Below the pieces are notes generated by a model. The model was given only the letters and a program-made list of their open reading frames with translations, had not been told where the DNA came from and searched no databases. From Acanthaster planci (Eukaryota; Echinodermata; Asteroidea; Valvatida; Acanthasteridae), in NCBI RefSeq assembly GCF_001949145.1, contig NW_019091403.1, positions 1,159,561 to 1,223,560 on the forward strand: a stretch of 64,000 nucleotides of DNA, given 5' to 3'. Shown piece after piece: positions 25,301-36,895 of the stretch; positions within the stretch are counted from its first letter, which is position 1, and each line of letters opens with the position of its first letter. The position numbers and the translations under genes were made by a program.

Positions 25301-26801
25301 CTTTTAGAGGAGGGATGGAGAGAATTGTTCATACTAGGAGCAGCGCAATGGCACATGACCATGGATGCTGCAGCTCTCCTTAACGCTACAGGTGGGTGAA
25401 GTCAAAATTGCTAAATTGTCAGTTTTTCATTAGTAGATATGGAGAAGAGAAATTCACGGTGTTTTGTCAAATGCAAGATTCGAGTATTTGCAATGCCGAG
25501 ATATATATACAGGTTTTGTCAAAAGTTAATATTAGACATGGGTTTAAGCTTTCAGAAATGACACTTCTTTAGGTATGCAGCCTGAGAATACACCAGCGGA
25601 GAAACTCGCCGCGATATCAAGCGAGCTGAGAGTTCTGGAAGAAATCATTGTGAAATTGCGACAATTGGAGGTAGATGCTACGGAGTACGCATGCCTCAAA
25701 GGAATCGTCGTCTTCAAGACAGGTAAGAGGTCACTGTGCTCATGAATATTTAGTATCCCAGTATTGAGTATTTGCTCCCGTTTCAGTGCAGAAATTGTTC
25801 GCAACTTATGTACAGAAAATCGACACGGTAGTTGAAAGTCGACAAGACTTTATTTAACAAAGGATTCAGAATTCTCCTGCTTAGTGCACGTTTCTGAAGA
25901 CAGCAACCTACGTTCAACACACATATTTACCCGCAAATCCCTAAGACGTCACAAGTCCAAGTAATACAATACTGTAAGCAAAAGGAACAGCTATCGCCAT
26001 ATTGGAATAGTAAACTCCAGGTACTAAATAAAATGCGACAGAAGGTCAGCAAATAGATTACCAAAATATATTACATATGTACTCACCGCCTCCGGGCCTG
26101 GCCAACAGTCTTACTACAACACAACCCAATAAGTCCACGGTGTGTGACGAAAAATAAAACCACCAAACTCGAACAAAATGGTGGTCTGGTGGTAACTAAC
26201 ACCAGTTAACAGTGTGTTGTCACCTCAAGAGCAAGTGGACAAATGCCCATGGCAATATGCCTCCGAGCACCAAGAACCTTCAGCACGCAGCAGGCAATGC
26301 AGAACAAAAGAATGTAACAATGAACCACATTCCAGCAATTCAAGAAACGCGCTTTTACTTTTAAAACACAGCTGTGCCAATGTCTTGACTGACAGCAGCC
26401 ATGATAAAACATGATAATGTGCCTCCCAAAATGCAGAGGGCGCTATTTTTGCTTACTTACGATCTACTCATGATCTCTATGCCAATAACAGAGCGGAACT
26501 ATCTCAGTGGTATTAGGTTCTCAAGTTTCCTTTCTTGTGGCTTTCTTTTATAGACATTTCTAGTGTCGAAGAGACAGCCGCAGTAGCTAGCCTTCAGGAC
26601 CAATCTCAACTGACTCTCAGCAAGTACATCACCCTTCGTCATCCGACCCAGCCCTTCCGGTTTGGCAAACTCTTGCTCTTGTTGCCAACCTTACGCGCCG
26701 TGCGCCCAAGCACGTTGGAGACGCTGTTCTTTCGTCAGACTATCGGTAGCATGCCCATGAAGCGATTGCTTTCTGATCTCTACAAGGCCCATGAATTCTG
26801 A
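16381..26801 (+). CDS. NR2E1: Nuclear receptor subfamily 2 group E member 1 (tailless/TLX), complete
   Basis: Orphan nuclear receptor acting in the nucleus, generally as a repressor in anterior neural and visual development. Coding exons: 16381-16408, 22570-22803, 23933-24171, 24491-24628, 25295-25391, 25573-25722, 26554-26801 (TGA 26799-26801), giving 377 aa (human 385). The short first exon encodes MNAKVTSTS and ends at a perfect gtaagt donor; its one-base phase joins exon 2 exactly. Residues 17-79 form the two zinc fingers, with cysteines 17, 20, 34, 37, 53, 61, 71, 74 and 79 visible; the P-box region reads [11 protein letters not shown]. The TLX-specific hinge [19 protein letters not shown] follows. 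The ligand-binding domain spans about 180-377, with [29 protein letters not shown] and a C-terminal [12 protein letters not shown] close to other TLX proteins. Intron 1 is about 6.2 kb. A non-coding 5' exon cannot be excluded. Confidence 0.93.
17525..17551. repeat. Small perfect inverted repeat in NR2E1 intron 1
   Basis: TGATTTGTG and CACAAATCA form a perfect 9-bp inverted pair with a 9-nt loop (17534-17542). A third related word, ACAAATCAGA, lies just upstream near 17505. The arrangement could be paired transcription-factor sites in the intron of a developmental gene, or chance. No function is assigned. Confidence 0.4.
18190..18350. promoter_or_regulatory. Candidate intronic cis-regulatory element of NR2E1
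   Basis: This block in the 6.2-kb first intron is dense in words resembling homeodomain and Sox-type sites: TTAGTTAATTCC, ACAATG, CCATTAGTC, GGAATTAC and ACTTAAGTG. It is less AT-monotonous than its surroundings. TLX genes are commonly controlled by intronic and upstream enhancers. The call rests only on motif density read by eye; no conservation data are available, so it is a weak suggestion. Confidence 0.25.
23449..23593. repeat. Two-copy tandem duplication (73-bp unit), each copy with an inner palindrome
   Basis: A unit starting GAATAAGAGAAGACCATTT at 23449 is repeated at 23522 with only a few differences. Within each copy GATGAATT and AATTCATC flank GCTTGATCACTGTAAC, so each copy can form a stem-loop. 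It lies in NR2E1 intron 2 and has no coding role. It may be a short duplicated transposon end. Confidence 0.8.
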
Positions 26802-28126
26802 ACCTGATCCCCGACGTTCCTCTTTTAAGTTTACAACGCCAATGTTAGTGCCTTGAATTATCATTCCAAAGATTATGCAAATTTAATGTTTTATTAAAGA
26901 ATTACCGAAATGAGTGGACGCCTTCTTATCAGAAAGAAAAATCTATTTTTACGACTATGAGCGCAAACCCGGGCTCGTAATAATGTACCCGTAAAAGTTT
27001 CTCAAACAGAATTGAGTTTCATTTAAATTTTTGTCTTTCCACAGAACAGTATCAATTATCATGTGCCTATGTTACTACACGGAGCAACTGAAAAGAAAAA
27101 CTGAGGTCTTAATGGCTCATTATCAGTCAACAGAGGTCGCCCTACAATATGTAAACAAGAAGGCCTCGTTTTATGATTAAGAGGGGAAAAATGGTTTTGA
27201 AAATAGATTTAAATAAATGAAAATTTAAAATTCAATATGGAATAGGGAAAAAGACCTAGTAGTAGCTTTAATTTGCCGATCTTAAAAAAAAAAATTTCCA
27301 TCGAAGCGATGCCTATGGATTAAAGCAAACCAGAAGAGGTAATGAAAACTATTGCACTTGTAGTGACAATTTCACGGGCATAGTTTTAAGCACAAGCGAC
27401 TTTGTGAAGACAAAAAGTGATGTACATTTCTGTCAATAATAGTGTAAATATTGATTTTGTTAACATTTTTACGACAAATGAATTCAGGACACGAATCATT
27501 ACAAACCAGAAAAAAAAAAGACTTTGGACAGTGCCTTAGATAGGACGACTTTATGAATAAAGGTTTTAGAGGTGTCTTGGCGAATACACAATTTGAGTGC
27601 CAGAATAATGTCTAGATTGAGTTGTGGTGTTTGATGAGTGAAGAACAGAAAATCTTGATGGACTTGACAAGTGACATAAAAGAACCATAAACCTCATAAA
27701 ATGTTATTTTATTTTCTCTGCAATAAATAAACAGTGGTTTTCAATTTTTGCTTTTTACCTTCTCACAACTGTATACATGTAAATGCCGTTTAAAGGTTCC
27801 CGGAAGAAAAGCAATTATGTTAAGATTTCATGTTAAAAACTGTGTAGATACAAATATTGAAAAACAGTCCTGAATCCTCCAACTTAAATATAATTTTTCA
27901 CACTTTTGGGGTACATAAATACAACGGTGTAAATGGAACTCACCAAAAAGAGCTTAAATATTTTGCTCAACCCCTGCCCCCCCACAAAAAAATCCCCCAT
28001 TCTCCCAAAAATTGGTTCTGAATTCCTTTTTGAGTATTGCAGTTTTGCAATTGCAGTTTAAAAAGCAGGTTAAGGAGGCAAAGAAATACAATTAAATCAG
28101 TGTGTTTGAGGGGTCCTAGGTTATCA
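26802..28126. other. Convergent 3' flanks of NR2E1 and AFG1L
   Basis: This AT-rich interval separates two genes that end toward each other. It has no open frame of interest. Poly(A) hexamers occur on both strands: + strand AATAAA at 27556-27561 and 27722-27727, and minus-strand AATAAA (TTTATT on +) at 27708-27713. If the last two are used, the two transcripts end within about 20 bp of each other. Confidence 0.5.
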
Positions 28127-31100
28127 TCATAAGTCCTCCGGTTTCACCTCCTCCGTCTTCCTACTCTCTCTGGTGCTAGTCCAATACTCCTCCGTCTGCA
28201 TCTCTGTCAGTCTTGAGATGGTCCTCTCAAAGGCAAATAGCTCCTCTTCACCTGTGAAGATGCTGGCCGATATGCTGCTAGCATCCTGTGATGGGAAACA
28301 ATCATGTCTGGTAAACATGAAGGACGCCCTCGTTTGTTGTGTTTTATATTCAGTTGTTAATTTAATAATATTAGTGGTGTTCAGAGGGCGCCCTCTTTTG
28401 AAAGCTTCAAGACGACAAAATCAAAATCAGCATGATTTTGCAGCAGGTGCTTTCACAGTTGCTTGAAAAAAGAAGTAGTTAACCTACACCTTGTAATTGA
28501 AGGTGAAAACTATGTATACTATCAATAAAGAATTGCTGCAAATGAAATACATCTTCTGAATACATGAAAATAAGAACAAGTTTCTTACAAAACTCAATCA
28601 AAAGGACACTGGGTGTGAGTAATCTGTAATTTGTAACAAATGTCCTCTTCTAATCTCACCATCTTAATGTTAAGGTCATCCATGAGCATCCTGCGGTCAT
28701 CTAGGTCATGCTGGGTCATGTGACCTGTGACAAACAGATCCTCTGGTTCTGTCTCTGCAGAGCACACTAACCTCACCTTGAAAGAAGAATTAAAAAAACT
28801 CAACGAAATTAGAGCTCAAAGCTGTTTACAAGAACCCAAATGGAAAGAGATGTTAATGCACAGTGGTTAACTTAAAATTGACCAATCAGGGAGGCTTAGT
28901 TACTTAGATTGGACATCTAATCAGCATAAGATGCCAAATAATTACCTTGTTATCGTAGAAGTTGTCAATGAGTGTGATGAAACGGCGGGCTGCTGATTTC
29001 ATCCTCAGCGACATCTGGGGAATATCACGTATAAAGATGATGTCAAATTCCCTGCCTAACGCGAGGTAGTCACCAGCACCTAATGGCTTGACACAGTAAG
29101 AAAGAGAAAAATTGTACAGAAGATTACTCAGAGTGTAAAGGGCATATGAGCAGAAGAGGGCGCTGCATGCTGAAAAAAAAACAAGAAATGAGATGTGTAG
29201 AAGAAAAGGAAACTTTTATTTGAAATGCACAAGAACATAAGAGGGCACAAAATGCAAGAGGGCACTGCGCAGAAAGAAAGAATCAAAGGAAGAAAAGATT
29301 GTGAACTTGTAAAGAAAATACATAATTATGAAAGTATGAAGGCGCTGCATGGTGACAATAAAGGAAAAAACATACAGAAGGCAATGGAACTCATAAACAG
29401 CATGGATGTGAACGCAAGAGGGCGCTGTATGGTGATGACACTCACCCTGTCGCAGAGCTCAGTAAATGTGAAAACAGCAATCCTGCCACAGGCTACCGGT
29501 ACTTTTAACTCTCTGCCCATCAAGTGAATTGTTCTACTCTGTATAACTGTTGAAGAAAGTTAAAATGGGTAGAGTAAAGTTGGTGAGATTCCATCAAGTC
29601 AGGAGGCACAGTAGCACTCAATCTGGCAAAAGGAAAGCGAGACTTATCCTTGTGAATGTTTCTGATGTCAGCATTTTGGGGGTGCGCATAGGAATGGTTT
29701 CATGGTTAGGCTCCGTGACTCATGGTTAGACGGATTATGGATCAAATCCAACCAATGAGGGATTGCAGATCAAATCCAGCTGATCATCCAACGTTGTGTC
29801 TTCAGGCAAGCCACTTTACACAAACTTGTCTGTTTCCATCAGCGCAAAGGAATAGGTACCAGGCTTAACTACAAGAAAACATGCACTGAATTGGCATCTT
29901 TAAATCTTTTCCAAGCCGGACAAAAATGCATCTGATTTTGAATAGACATTCACGTTGTTACAGTGCCTAGCGCAACGCACTATGATTGGCCACCACCAAC
30001 TTCCAAAGACTCCAAACCCAACATTTATCAAGCATCCATGAAGTGCATAATTACACTGACTTCATGACTAGCATTTCTGTTGAATGTCCTCCTACCTGCA
30101 TCTTCTTGCCTGGCCATGGTCTTGAATAGCCTCTCCAACTCTGCATCAGCGTTGCACCTGTTGCTTACAAAGTACACCTGCCCCCTTTCTGAGACATCTG
30201 TTTGGAGAATAAACATAAAGCAATGGTAACAAGAATACAAATGCTGTAACACACTGCAAGATCTGGAAATCCCCATTATAGCATTTGACAATATGGAAAC
30301 AGAAGAAATCTGAATATATTTAAAGTCAACAATCTAATTCAATTTACCGGATCTGTGGATGTTTAAATCAAATAATCAAATAATGATCCAAACCAAATGC
30401 CTGAGAAATAACGAGTACTAGTCTACACCAAAAAACAAAAATCAAAGACCAAAATCCTTCTGAAGCCTTATATTTACCCAATTTTCGGTAATCGATTCCT
30501 GAGTCTAGTTGCAGCACATTACAATGATCCTAAAACAGGCACAAGAAATATAAAATATCAAATCAAATTTATTCAGCAGTATCTGAATTGAATTATTAAA
30601 CTTTGTGGCTTTGTTTCAATTCAAGTACCAACTTGAGCAGTAATTCTAATTACCTTTAATACTTGGATGAATGGAACAAAGTTACTCCGCTGAAGTCCAT
30701 TCTTGTACAAGTCATCTGGTTGTCGGTTGGACGTCGCAACCACGACAACGCCATTTTGGAATAACTCTGTGAAGAGCCTCTTAAGTATCATAGCATCCGC
30801 TATGTCAGTAACCTGCACAATGAAAGATGGGCAGAATTTTTAACACATTATAAAGAAAGGTTTGTCCATTTGGAGTGTTCCATTCCAACTGAGAAATCAG
30901 GTTGATGTGGGATTGCTGTATCATTTTTCATCTTTATTTCTATATAACTTAAGTTGTAGGTTCAGTGAGGTGAGGCGAATGCAGTCTTCTCAAATGTGAT
31001 GTTAGTCTTGATAAAGGTATCATGTAAATGAGACAAGAGAATGCATATTTGAAGAAATTTTCTTAGGGAAATCACTTTCTACTTGTGTAGAAAAACTTTA

Positions 31101-33757
31101 GTAAGATTTGAATCCCAAAAGGTTGTTGTCAAGAATCCTAGCTTTTAGTACACAGTCTCTGGTATTTGTGACAACAAAAGTAAACGTTGTTTGAAGTTGT
31201 TTTCCAAGACTGTGGTAAGTTGACTCACCTGAAATTCATCAAAACACAAGAGCCATGTTTCCTGGCTAATGTCCTTGGCTACTGGTGCTATGGGGTCGAA
31301 AGGTTGCGGCTTGTTACTTGTGCGATCCCGGGGAATTCGTTTCTTAACTTCATGAATTCCTGAAGAAATACAATCATTTGGTAATCACTCTAGTATTAAC
31401 CCTAACCCCCTAGGGTGTATGTAAAATTGTATTGAGATTGGAGGATTTGGGACTGTTAGGGTTAATGACTGCCAAACGTGAATAGCAGGCTGGTTTTGTG
31501 GGGGAGGGGAATATTCATATAGTTGAAAGTCCCAACTTTGGGGGAATTTCTGTGAAATTTAATGACTTTAAAAAGTAGAGGGAATTTGAGGGCAGCGCTT
31601 AATGTAGCCTGTCTGAAGGACAGACAAGAAGTTTGACCAAGCAATTTTTACTTGTTTAAAAACTACACACATTCAATTTTTTGCATAAATCTTTCACACT
31701 GGTGACCAAAGCTGGAAATCTGCTCTCATGTGGCATTGGGGGTGGCGGGTGCAGTCAGTTTCAAAAACTTTCCTGGAGGGCAGGCAGTTTATAAGCTCAG
31801 CTGGGTATGAACAGACAGATATTACAATCCTAAATGAACCCCTCCCTTGGAATGGATTGGTCCATTTTGAATGAGCATTTCTGAAAGGGTTTGGAGTAAG
31901 AATACTAATCCAGAGTGGGCTTGTATGAACCATTCCAGGCTTGTGCAATGAACTCACTAGCATGGACATCCAGCATGAAGGAATTGAAGTGCGCCCTCTG
32001 CTTGCGATGGACGTTTACATCCTGGTAGAACAGATCCATCAGCATTGTCTTGCCTGATCCAACGCTGCCATAGAGGTACAAACCCTTCGGCCCAGCACCT
32101 GGAGCCGACCCAAGCATCTTGGGGTCAAATCAGACCAAATAAAGATGAAGTTTTTATAACAGCTGGTAATAAGACTAACGCTTAAGATGAAATGTTGTGC
32201 TATTTTTTAAGCAATAGTTTGCAACAGATCAATTGCAGGTATGAACAGTCTGTAATATAACGATTGGGAAAACCCAAAGGCCAGTTCATACTACAGGGAA
32301 ATGTGATCGTGAAGCGAATTTGACGTCACAAAAGATTTGCAGTAAAGGTTTTCCAAATTGGCATCACTAACAGTTGATCTGATATCACAAATGTGCATTT
32401 GTGTTTGCCTTCACGTCAAGTTATGAACCAGCTGTAACACTGAAAACAGAGAACTCATTCATTTTGACATCATAGTTTGACATGGTATTACGATGTGTTG
32501 GCTAATTATAACTCTTGCTCAGCCTTCAAAGACATCATCCTTCACCAGGAGGTAGTGGAAGATTTTGGAGGACAACCAAGGCGGATAGACGAATTTCTCA
32601 GAAATGCTGAGCATCCTGTCTGAAACATTGAGTACCCATCAGTTTTTTTCAGAGCCACACACTCACAAGAGATATCCTTGCATGGTGCGACCGTAAACCT
32701 CTTAGATCCATGCCTACTACCACAGGTAGAAGGGGAGACGTCCCTTGCTATGGAAAATAGAAAGCAGGTGCCATTGATTTCTTGAAAAGAGATTTTAAAA
32801 GATGCAGAAAAATTCCTAGCAAACCCAAACTAACCTGTTAATCCTACCCATGCCTCATTGCTTTAGACATTTCTATAAAATTCCACACCTTCTGAAAGAA
32901 GCCGGGCTCTGCCGGTCGATACCCTGCGATCTTGTCAAACAACTCTTGGAGCTTCTTGACGATGGTTCTCTGATAGGCATCTTCTGCCAGCTCTCCCTGT
33001 CGTATCAGGCAATCATATGCTGCTAACGGCCCTGCCCGTTCCTCATGCTTGACCCTGCTGGTCTTACTGCTCAAATGTTCTGTAAAGGTGATGTTTTCCG
33101 ATGCTATGGGCTCAGCGAAGTACGTTGTTGCTGTAACAAGAAACAAGCACTGGAAAAGTTGGAGCTAAATATGTATAACTTTACTTTTTTCCCGATGTAC
33201 TTTGCGTGGAGGAGAGGTTTAATTTTAATTACAAGTTTTTGGTTTTATAATACATACGTTGGATAAGGGCAAAAACTTGTAATTAGAAATATAACTTTAC
33301 TTCTAGTACAATAGACTTGTATTCAATCTATTTATCACTGAGTAAAGGGGTTATTACGTTTGTGTCTGAGCAAGCCAGTGTACCACAATCTTATAAAAAT
33401 AACATTTCAACCAAGTAAATTGTCAGGTTCTCATTCTGACATAAAATAGTTTTAAGATTTTATGCATTTACCCGCTGGATTTTCCGACATCAAATTAATA
33501 ACATTGAGCTTAAATCACAATCTTTGGCATGTTAATTGCAAGTGACAAGGGTACCTAGTACACTTTCTTAGTTTTTTCCTTGTTTAGTTGGAATAACACT
33601 CACCAGATGTTCTTTGGGAACTTGTTGATTTTTGTCGAAAACACCCAATTGTACAGGCACATCCATTCTGCTTTGCTGGTGTTGATTTGTGTAGCAATCG
33701 TTTGCATATTGAACGCCTGGCAATCTGCCAAAGTGTAACACTGGCTACCTTCAGCAT
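28127..33757 (-). CDS. AFG1L: AFG1-like mitochondrial ATPase (LACE1), complete
   Basis: Mitochondrial inner-membrane-associated AAA-type ATPase of the AFG1 family, implicated in turnover of nuclear-encoded respiratory-chain subunits. Coding exons in transcription order: 33757-33604, 33130-32889, 32117-31958, 31359-31229, 30812-30654, 30529-30478, 30197-30096, 29546-29446, 29086-28946, 28776-28660, 28285-28127. Phases close to 505 aa (human 481). Exon 1 (from [16 protein letters not shown]) is rich in R/K/S/T and lacks acidic residues, as in a mitochondrial presequence. Walker A GSVGSGKT is at residues 149-156, Walker B LLCFDEF at 222-228, the sensor-type ATSNR at 255-259, and the family motif [13 protein letters not shown] lies in exon 9. 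The C-terminus [20 protein letters not shown] is hallmark AFG1. The exon 2 donor (gtgtgg) is weak. The gene lies head-to-head with SNX3 and tail-to-tail with NR2E1. Confidence 0.92.
29690..29870 (+). mobile_element. Probable SINE remnant in an AFG1L intron
   Basis: Two tRNA-like GATCAAATCCA words are followed by GTTGTGTCTTCAGGCAAG and CCACTTTACAC (29793-29821), then a region ending near AATAGGTACC. The 'TTGTGTCTTGGGCAAGNCACTTTAC' type of core is a widespread conserved SINE domain in aquatic animals. The copy is diverged and its ends are approximate. It lies antisense to AFG1L, between exons 8 and 7. Confidence 0.5.
32279..32433. mobile_element. MITE-like element in AFG1L intron 2
   Basis: The left end has CCAGTTCATACTACAGGGAA with GATCGTGAAG further in. 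The right end has CCTTCACGTCAAGTTATGAA followed by CCAGCTG. The ends are imperfect inverted repeats sharing GTTCATA and GTGAAG in the same order. The length of about 155 bp and lack of coding content fit a non-autonomous DNA element. Confidence 0.5.
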
Positions 33758-33874
33758 CTCTTGCGTTAACGTCTTCTTGAAATAACATTGAAGTTAGGTT
33801 ATGTGCCTGTGTTTAAACATTTCAAAATACACTTCTGTCACTCAGGTTCATGTAAAATGTCCAGCTTAATTTTG

Positions 33875-34115
33875 CTATGCCCCAACTAGGATTGGTCCGT
33901 GACTCCATAAGTCGCCAGGTCCCTTATTTGGCAACTTACTTTGAAAATCACTCAGACTTGACAATAGGTGGCAAAATTAGGAACCTGGCGACTATTTTGC
34001 CATGCACATTAGTTGATCCCATCTCAATTTCCTGTCCCAACTATGTTGTTAGGCCTGCCCCAATCACATTTGGAACAAATCTAACTGTGGTTGGGACAGA
34101 TGCCATAATGGGGGT
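33875..34115. repeat. CCCAACT-rich repeat copy, divergent
   Basis: Words CCCCAACTA (left), GTCCCAACTATG (middle) and GTGGTTGGGACAGATGCCATA (right) resemble the ends of the larger inverted-repeat element in UFL1 intron 1 (55451-55792). It is likely a diverged copy of the same family, lying just upstream of AFG1L exon 1. Boundaries are uncertain. Confidence 0.35.
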
Positions 34116-34638
34116 GAAACAGTTTGACACACTATTATTGACTGGTGTAGTCAGACCGAGAGAGTTCATATTAATTAAAATCACTATCAGTATCACTCAG
34201 CGAAGAAAAAGATGCTAAACAAAATTGAATTTGGGCACGGGATTTGGTAATAAAGAACACTGAAATACATTGCAGAAAGAGTTCCACATACGGACAACAC
34301 TAAATGTTTCTTCAATTTTATAACAACTGTCAGAATATGATACCATGTCCTAAAACAAATGAAGCATGTCAAAAGTAACTTAGCTAAGAAAATTCCAAAT
34401 TAAAAAACACTGACTTTTTTTTCAGACAAGTCTCACAGGTTTGTGCATGGGGCATCAAGTGTTACTTGTACTGTTATGAGCCCATATGAAACTCTTTCCA
34501 TAAATTCCAATTTTTACATTTCGTGTTTCGGTTTTCATTTATTTACGAGATAAACCAATAAAACTTCAGTTAGAAATATCATATTGTCGGTAGCCTATAG
34601 CAAAGACAGCATGACGGGTGCGGGCATGACTGGATTAT

Positions 34639-34671
34639 ATCATGGAGAAATGTGTTTTATTTCTCCATGAT
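34639..34671. repeat. 13-bp perfect inverted repeat with 7-nt loop
   Basis: ATCATGGAGAAAT (34639-34651) and ATTTCTCCATGAT (34659-34671) are exact reverse complements separated by GTGTTTT. The right arm overlaps the start of the adjacent 115-bp tandem duplication, so the palindrome may have helped produce it. Confidence 0.75.
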
Positions 34672-34892
34672 TATATTATTAGGACTTCAGTGCAATCCCG
34701 CTCAACCGTGTGTCAACGTCAGACGGGGATTGCATGCACTGCCCAGCGCAAAGATTCACATACCAACGACCATGTGGCTCCATGATTATATTATTAGGAC
34801 TTCAGTGCAATCCCGCTCAACCGTGTGTCAACGTCAGACGGGGATTGCATGCACTGCCCAGCGCAAAGATTCACATACCAACGACCATGTGG
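34663..34892. repeat. Perfect tandem duplication of a 115-bp unit
   Basis: The unit beginning CTCCATGATTATATTATTAG at 34663 is repeated at 34778, and I could see no mismatches between copies. The second copy ends at CATGTGG (34892), where the sequence becomes CTAAAAGG. Zero divergence implies a recent event, or an assembly artefact at a repeat. It lies about 0.4 kb upstream of the SNX3 start codon. Confidence 0.9.
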
Positions 34893-35287
34893 CTAAAAGG
34901 CGCAATCGTCATCATTTTCCTCCAATTAAGTTTTATGGCATGTGAGGCATTTCGTGGACAAAAGGGTTAGATAAAAACGAAAGAAACTTTCAATGCGATG
35001 AGCAACCACGAACCACCAACCAACCACACCGGCAAACACTACCACACGCCATTTGATATATGAGGTCAAAAGGTCATTTATTCCAGAGTTTCAACTTTAA
35101 ATTGTGGACAAGTTGCCTTTTAAAAATTTGAATAACTGTTTTAAAACTTGATTAAAAATAAAAGTTAAGTAACTAGCAGTACAAAATTTATTTCTGCAAA
35201 AATTTTTGACAGATATTTGGCCATTGAAGATAACGAGGAGGAGGCTGTTACAACTAGGTCAACGCACTTTCTTTACACCAACCCAGC

Positions 35288-36895
35288 ATGGCGGACGAAA
35301 ACGAAAAACTTGCAGCTGCGAATGCTGACACTAGGCGGCTTGGTGCCCAAAAACAGACCCTGGATGATGCTTACGCAGCCCCAGCGAACTTCCTAGAGAT
35401 TGATGTGATGAACCCAGAGACACATGGTATCGCCAAGAAGAGATATACCGACTATGAAGTTCGGATGAGGGTGGGTGGTGCTTTTACTTTCCGTGTGCCG
35501 TAATGTATTGGTGATTGCCCATTTCCCGGACACTTCCCCTCAAAAGGCGTGTCGATGTTGCGCCCCAACTGTGGCCTCATTCCATGATCCCAACTATACT
35601 TGGGCCGTAGTTGGGACTGGCCCAAGTGTGGTTGGGACAATGTTGCCCTTTAGTTATTATGCATGTGATTGTGAGATTTTATGCACTCGTTCTAGCTCCA
35701 TCCATTACAGTACTAGGCCTACTTGTTGAAATTTGAAAGGACATGGCATGTGTCAGGCCAAAAGGACAACTTTTTGCAACAAACATATTATTCAAAAAAT
35801 ATTTTTTTCTTCCTCAGACCAACCTCCCAGTTTTCAAGATGAAAGAATCTTCCGTCAGACGAAGATACAGTGATTTTGAGTGGCTTAGGAATGAACTGGA
35901 AAGAGACAGCAAGGTTTGTCTTCAGTTATTGCAACAGGACAAGATAGGTTGGGTCCGAATAACTTGGCTATGGTAATTTGGACATGGTTTTAGTTGAGTT
36001 GGTAGATCAGTGGAATACGAGTATGAGTAGGCTGGGTCTTGTTTAATTGGCTATGGCTGGAAAAACACTTGAGTCTATGACTGAGAAGTGGCTTGCGGCT
36101 TCCCTAGGTGCACGTGTAATTTTCAGCCATAGGCAAATAATTCAGACACTGTCACATTCTGGACTCTGCTGGTTGGAAGCCTACTTTAGTCAAGTGTCTT
36201 TAATTGCTCTGACAATGTGAATTGTCATAGATTGTGGTCCCTCCCTTACCTGGCAAAGCCCTGAAGAGACAGCTGCCATTCAGAAGTGACGATGGCATTT
36301 TTGATGACGAGTTCATCGAGGAACGACGCCAGGGCCTTGAATCATTTGTGAACAAGTAAGTGTGTCAGCATTCCCTGTTATCTACTTTTACTGCTTGTTG
36401 ATTATATGTCGGTTTAGTTTTGGTCTCAGGTTCTGATAAAACAAGAATTTAAAATGTAACAAATACACGTACACGTAGTCTATCATTTGCAGTCATCCAA
36501 AAAATAAATGATGAAATTATTGTCGGAAACAGTGTAACTTTAATGGGGACTTGATTCTTAGTAGAATAACAAGTGTAATTAATTTGCTGCACAGTGAAGG
36601 ATTTGGGAGAATTTAGGGAGTCAAAATGCTTCAGGACTTGGGGTTTATATAAAATTGTTTGAGTTGTCTCAGAGCTTATCAACTGGTTCTGGCCTGGGGA
36701 GGTAACAACCAATTATTCTTCAAACATTCCTGAGATGCTGATTTCAGTAAATCATTCTCAATAAACTTGATTGATAAATTTTTTTGTAGGATCTCTGGCC
36801 ACCCACTCGCACAGAACGAGCGCTGTCTACACATGTTCCTGCAGGAACCAACCATAGACAAGAACTACGTGCCAGGCAAAATTCGCAACACATAA
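35288..36895 (+). CDS. SNX3: Sorting nexin 3, complete
   Basis: PX-domain protein that binds PtdIns3P on early endosomes and works with retromer to recycle cargo such as Wntless. Coding exons: 35288-35470, 35818-35913, 36231-36355, 36790-36895 (TAA 36893-36895), giving 169 aa (human 162). Exon 1 carries the conserved ADTRRL and NFLEIDV blocks. Exon 2 has VRRRYSDFEWLRNEL, whose RRYSDF is the basic phosphoinositide-binding motif of the PX domain. Exon 3 has VVPPLPGKAL and IFDDEFIEERRQGLE, including the proline-rich loop. Exon 4 has HPLAQNERCLHMFLQEPTID and ends KIRNT. The N-terminus is about 7 residues longer than human; the ATG is preceded by AGC and is the first in frame with the conserved block. 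Confidence 0.95.
35545..35650. repeat. CCCAACT/AGTTGGG repeat copy in SNX3 intron 1
   Basis: GCGCCCCAACTGTGGCC, ATCCCAACTATACTTGGGCC, GTAGTTGGGACTGGCCC and GTGGTTGGGACAATG occur in close succession, alternating in orientation. They share the words of the element at 55451-55792. It is a short, internally palindromic copy of the same repeat family. Confidence 0.45.

Larger units (their letters stand above)
33758..35287. promoter_or_regulatory. Divergent intergenic region, AFG1L (left) and SNX3 (right)
   Basis: The start codons of AFG1L (minus) and SNX3 (plus) are 1.53 kb apart and point away from each other. The interval must contain both promoters and 5' UTRs. It also holds a diverged CCCAACT repeat, a 13-bp hairpin and a perfect 115-bp tandem duplication. 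No TATA-box position can be assigned with confidence, and no exon was found in it. Confidence 0.5.

Noticed and set aside
35475-35729. Possible extra SNX3 exon
   Set aside because: The frame lies in intron 1, contains a CCCAACT repeat copy and has no PX-domain similarity; exon 1 joins exon 2 perfectly without it.
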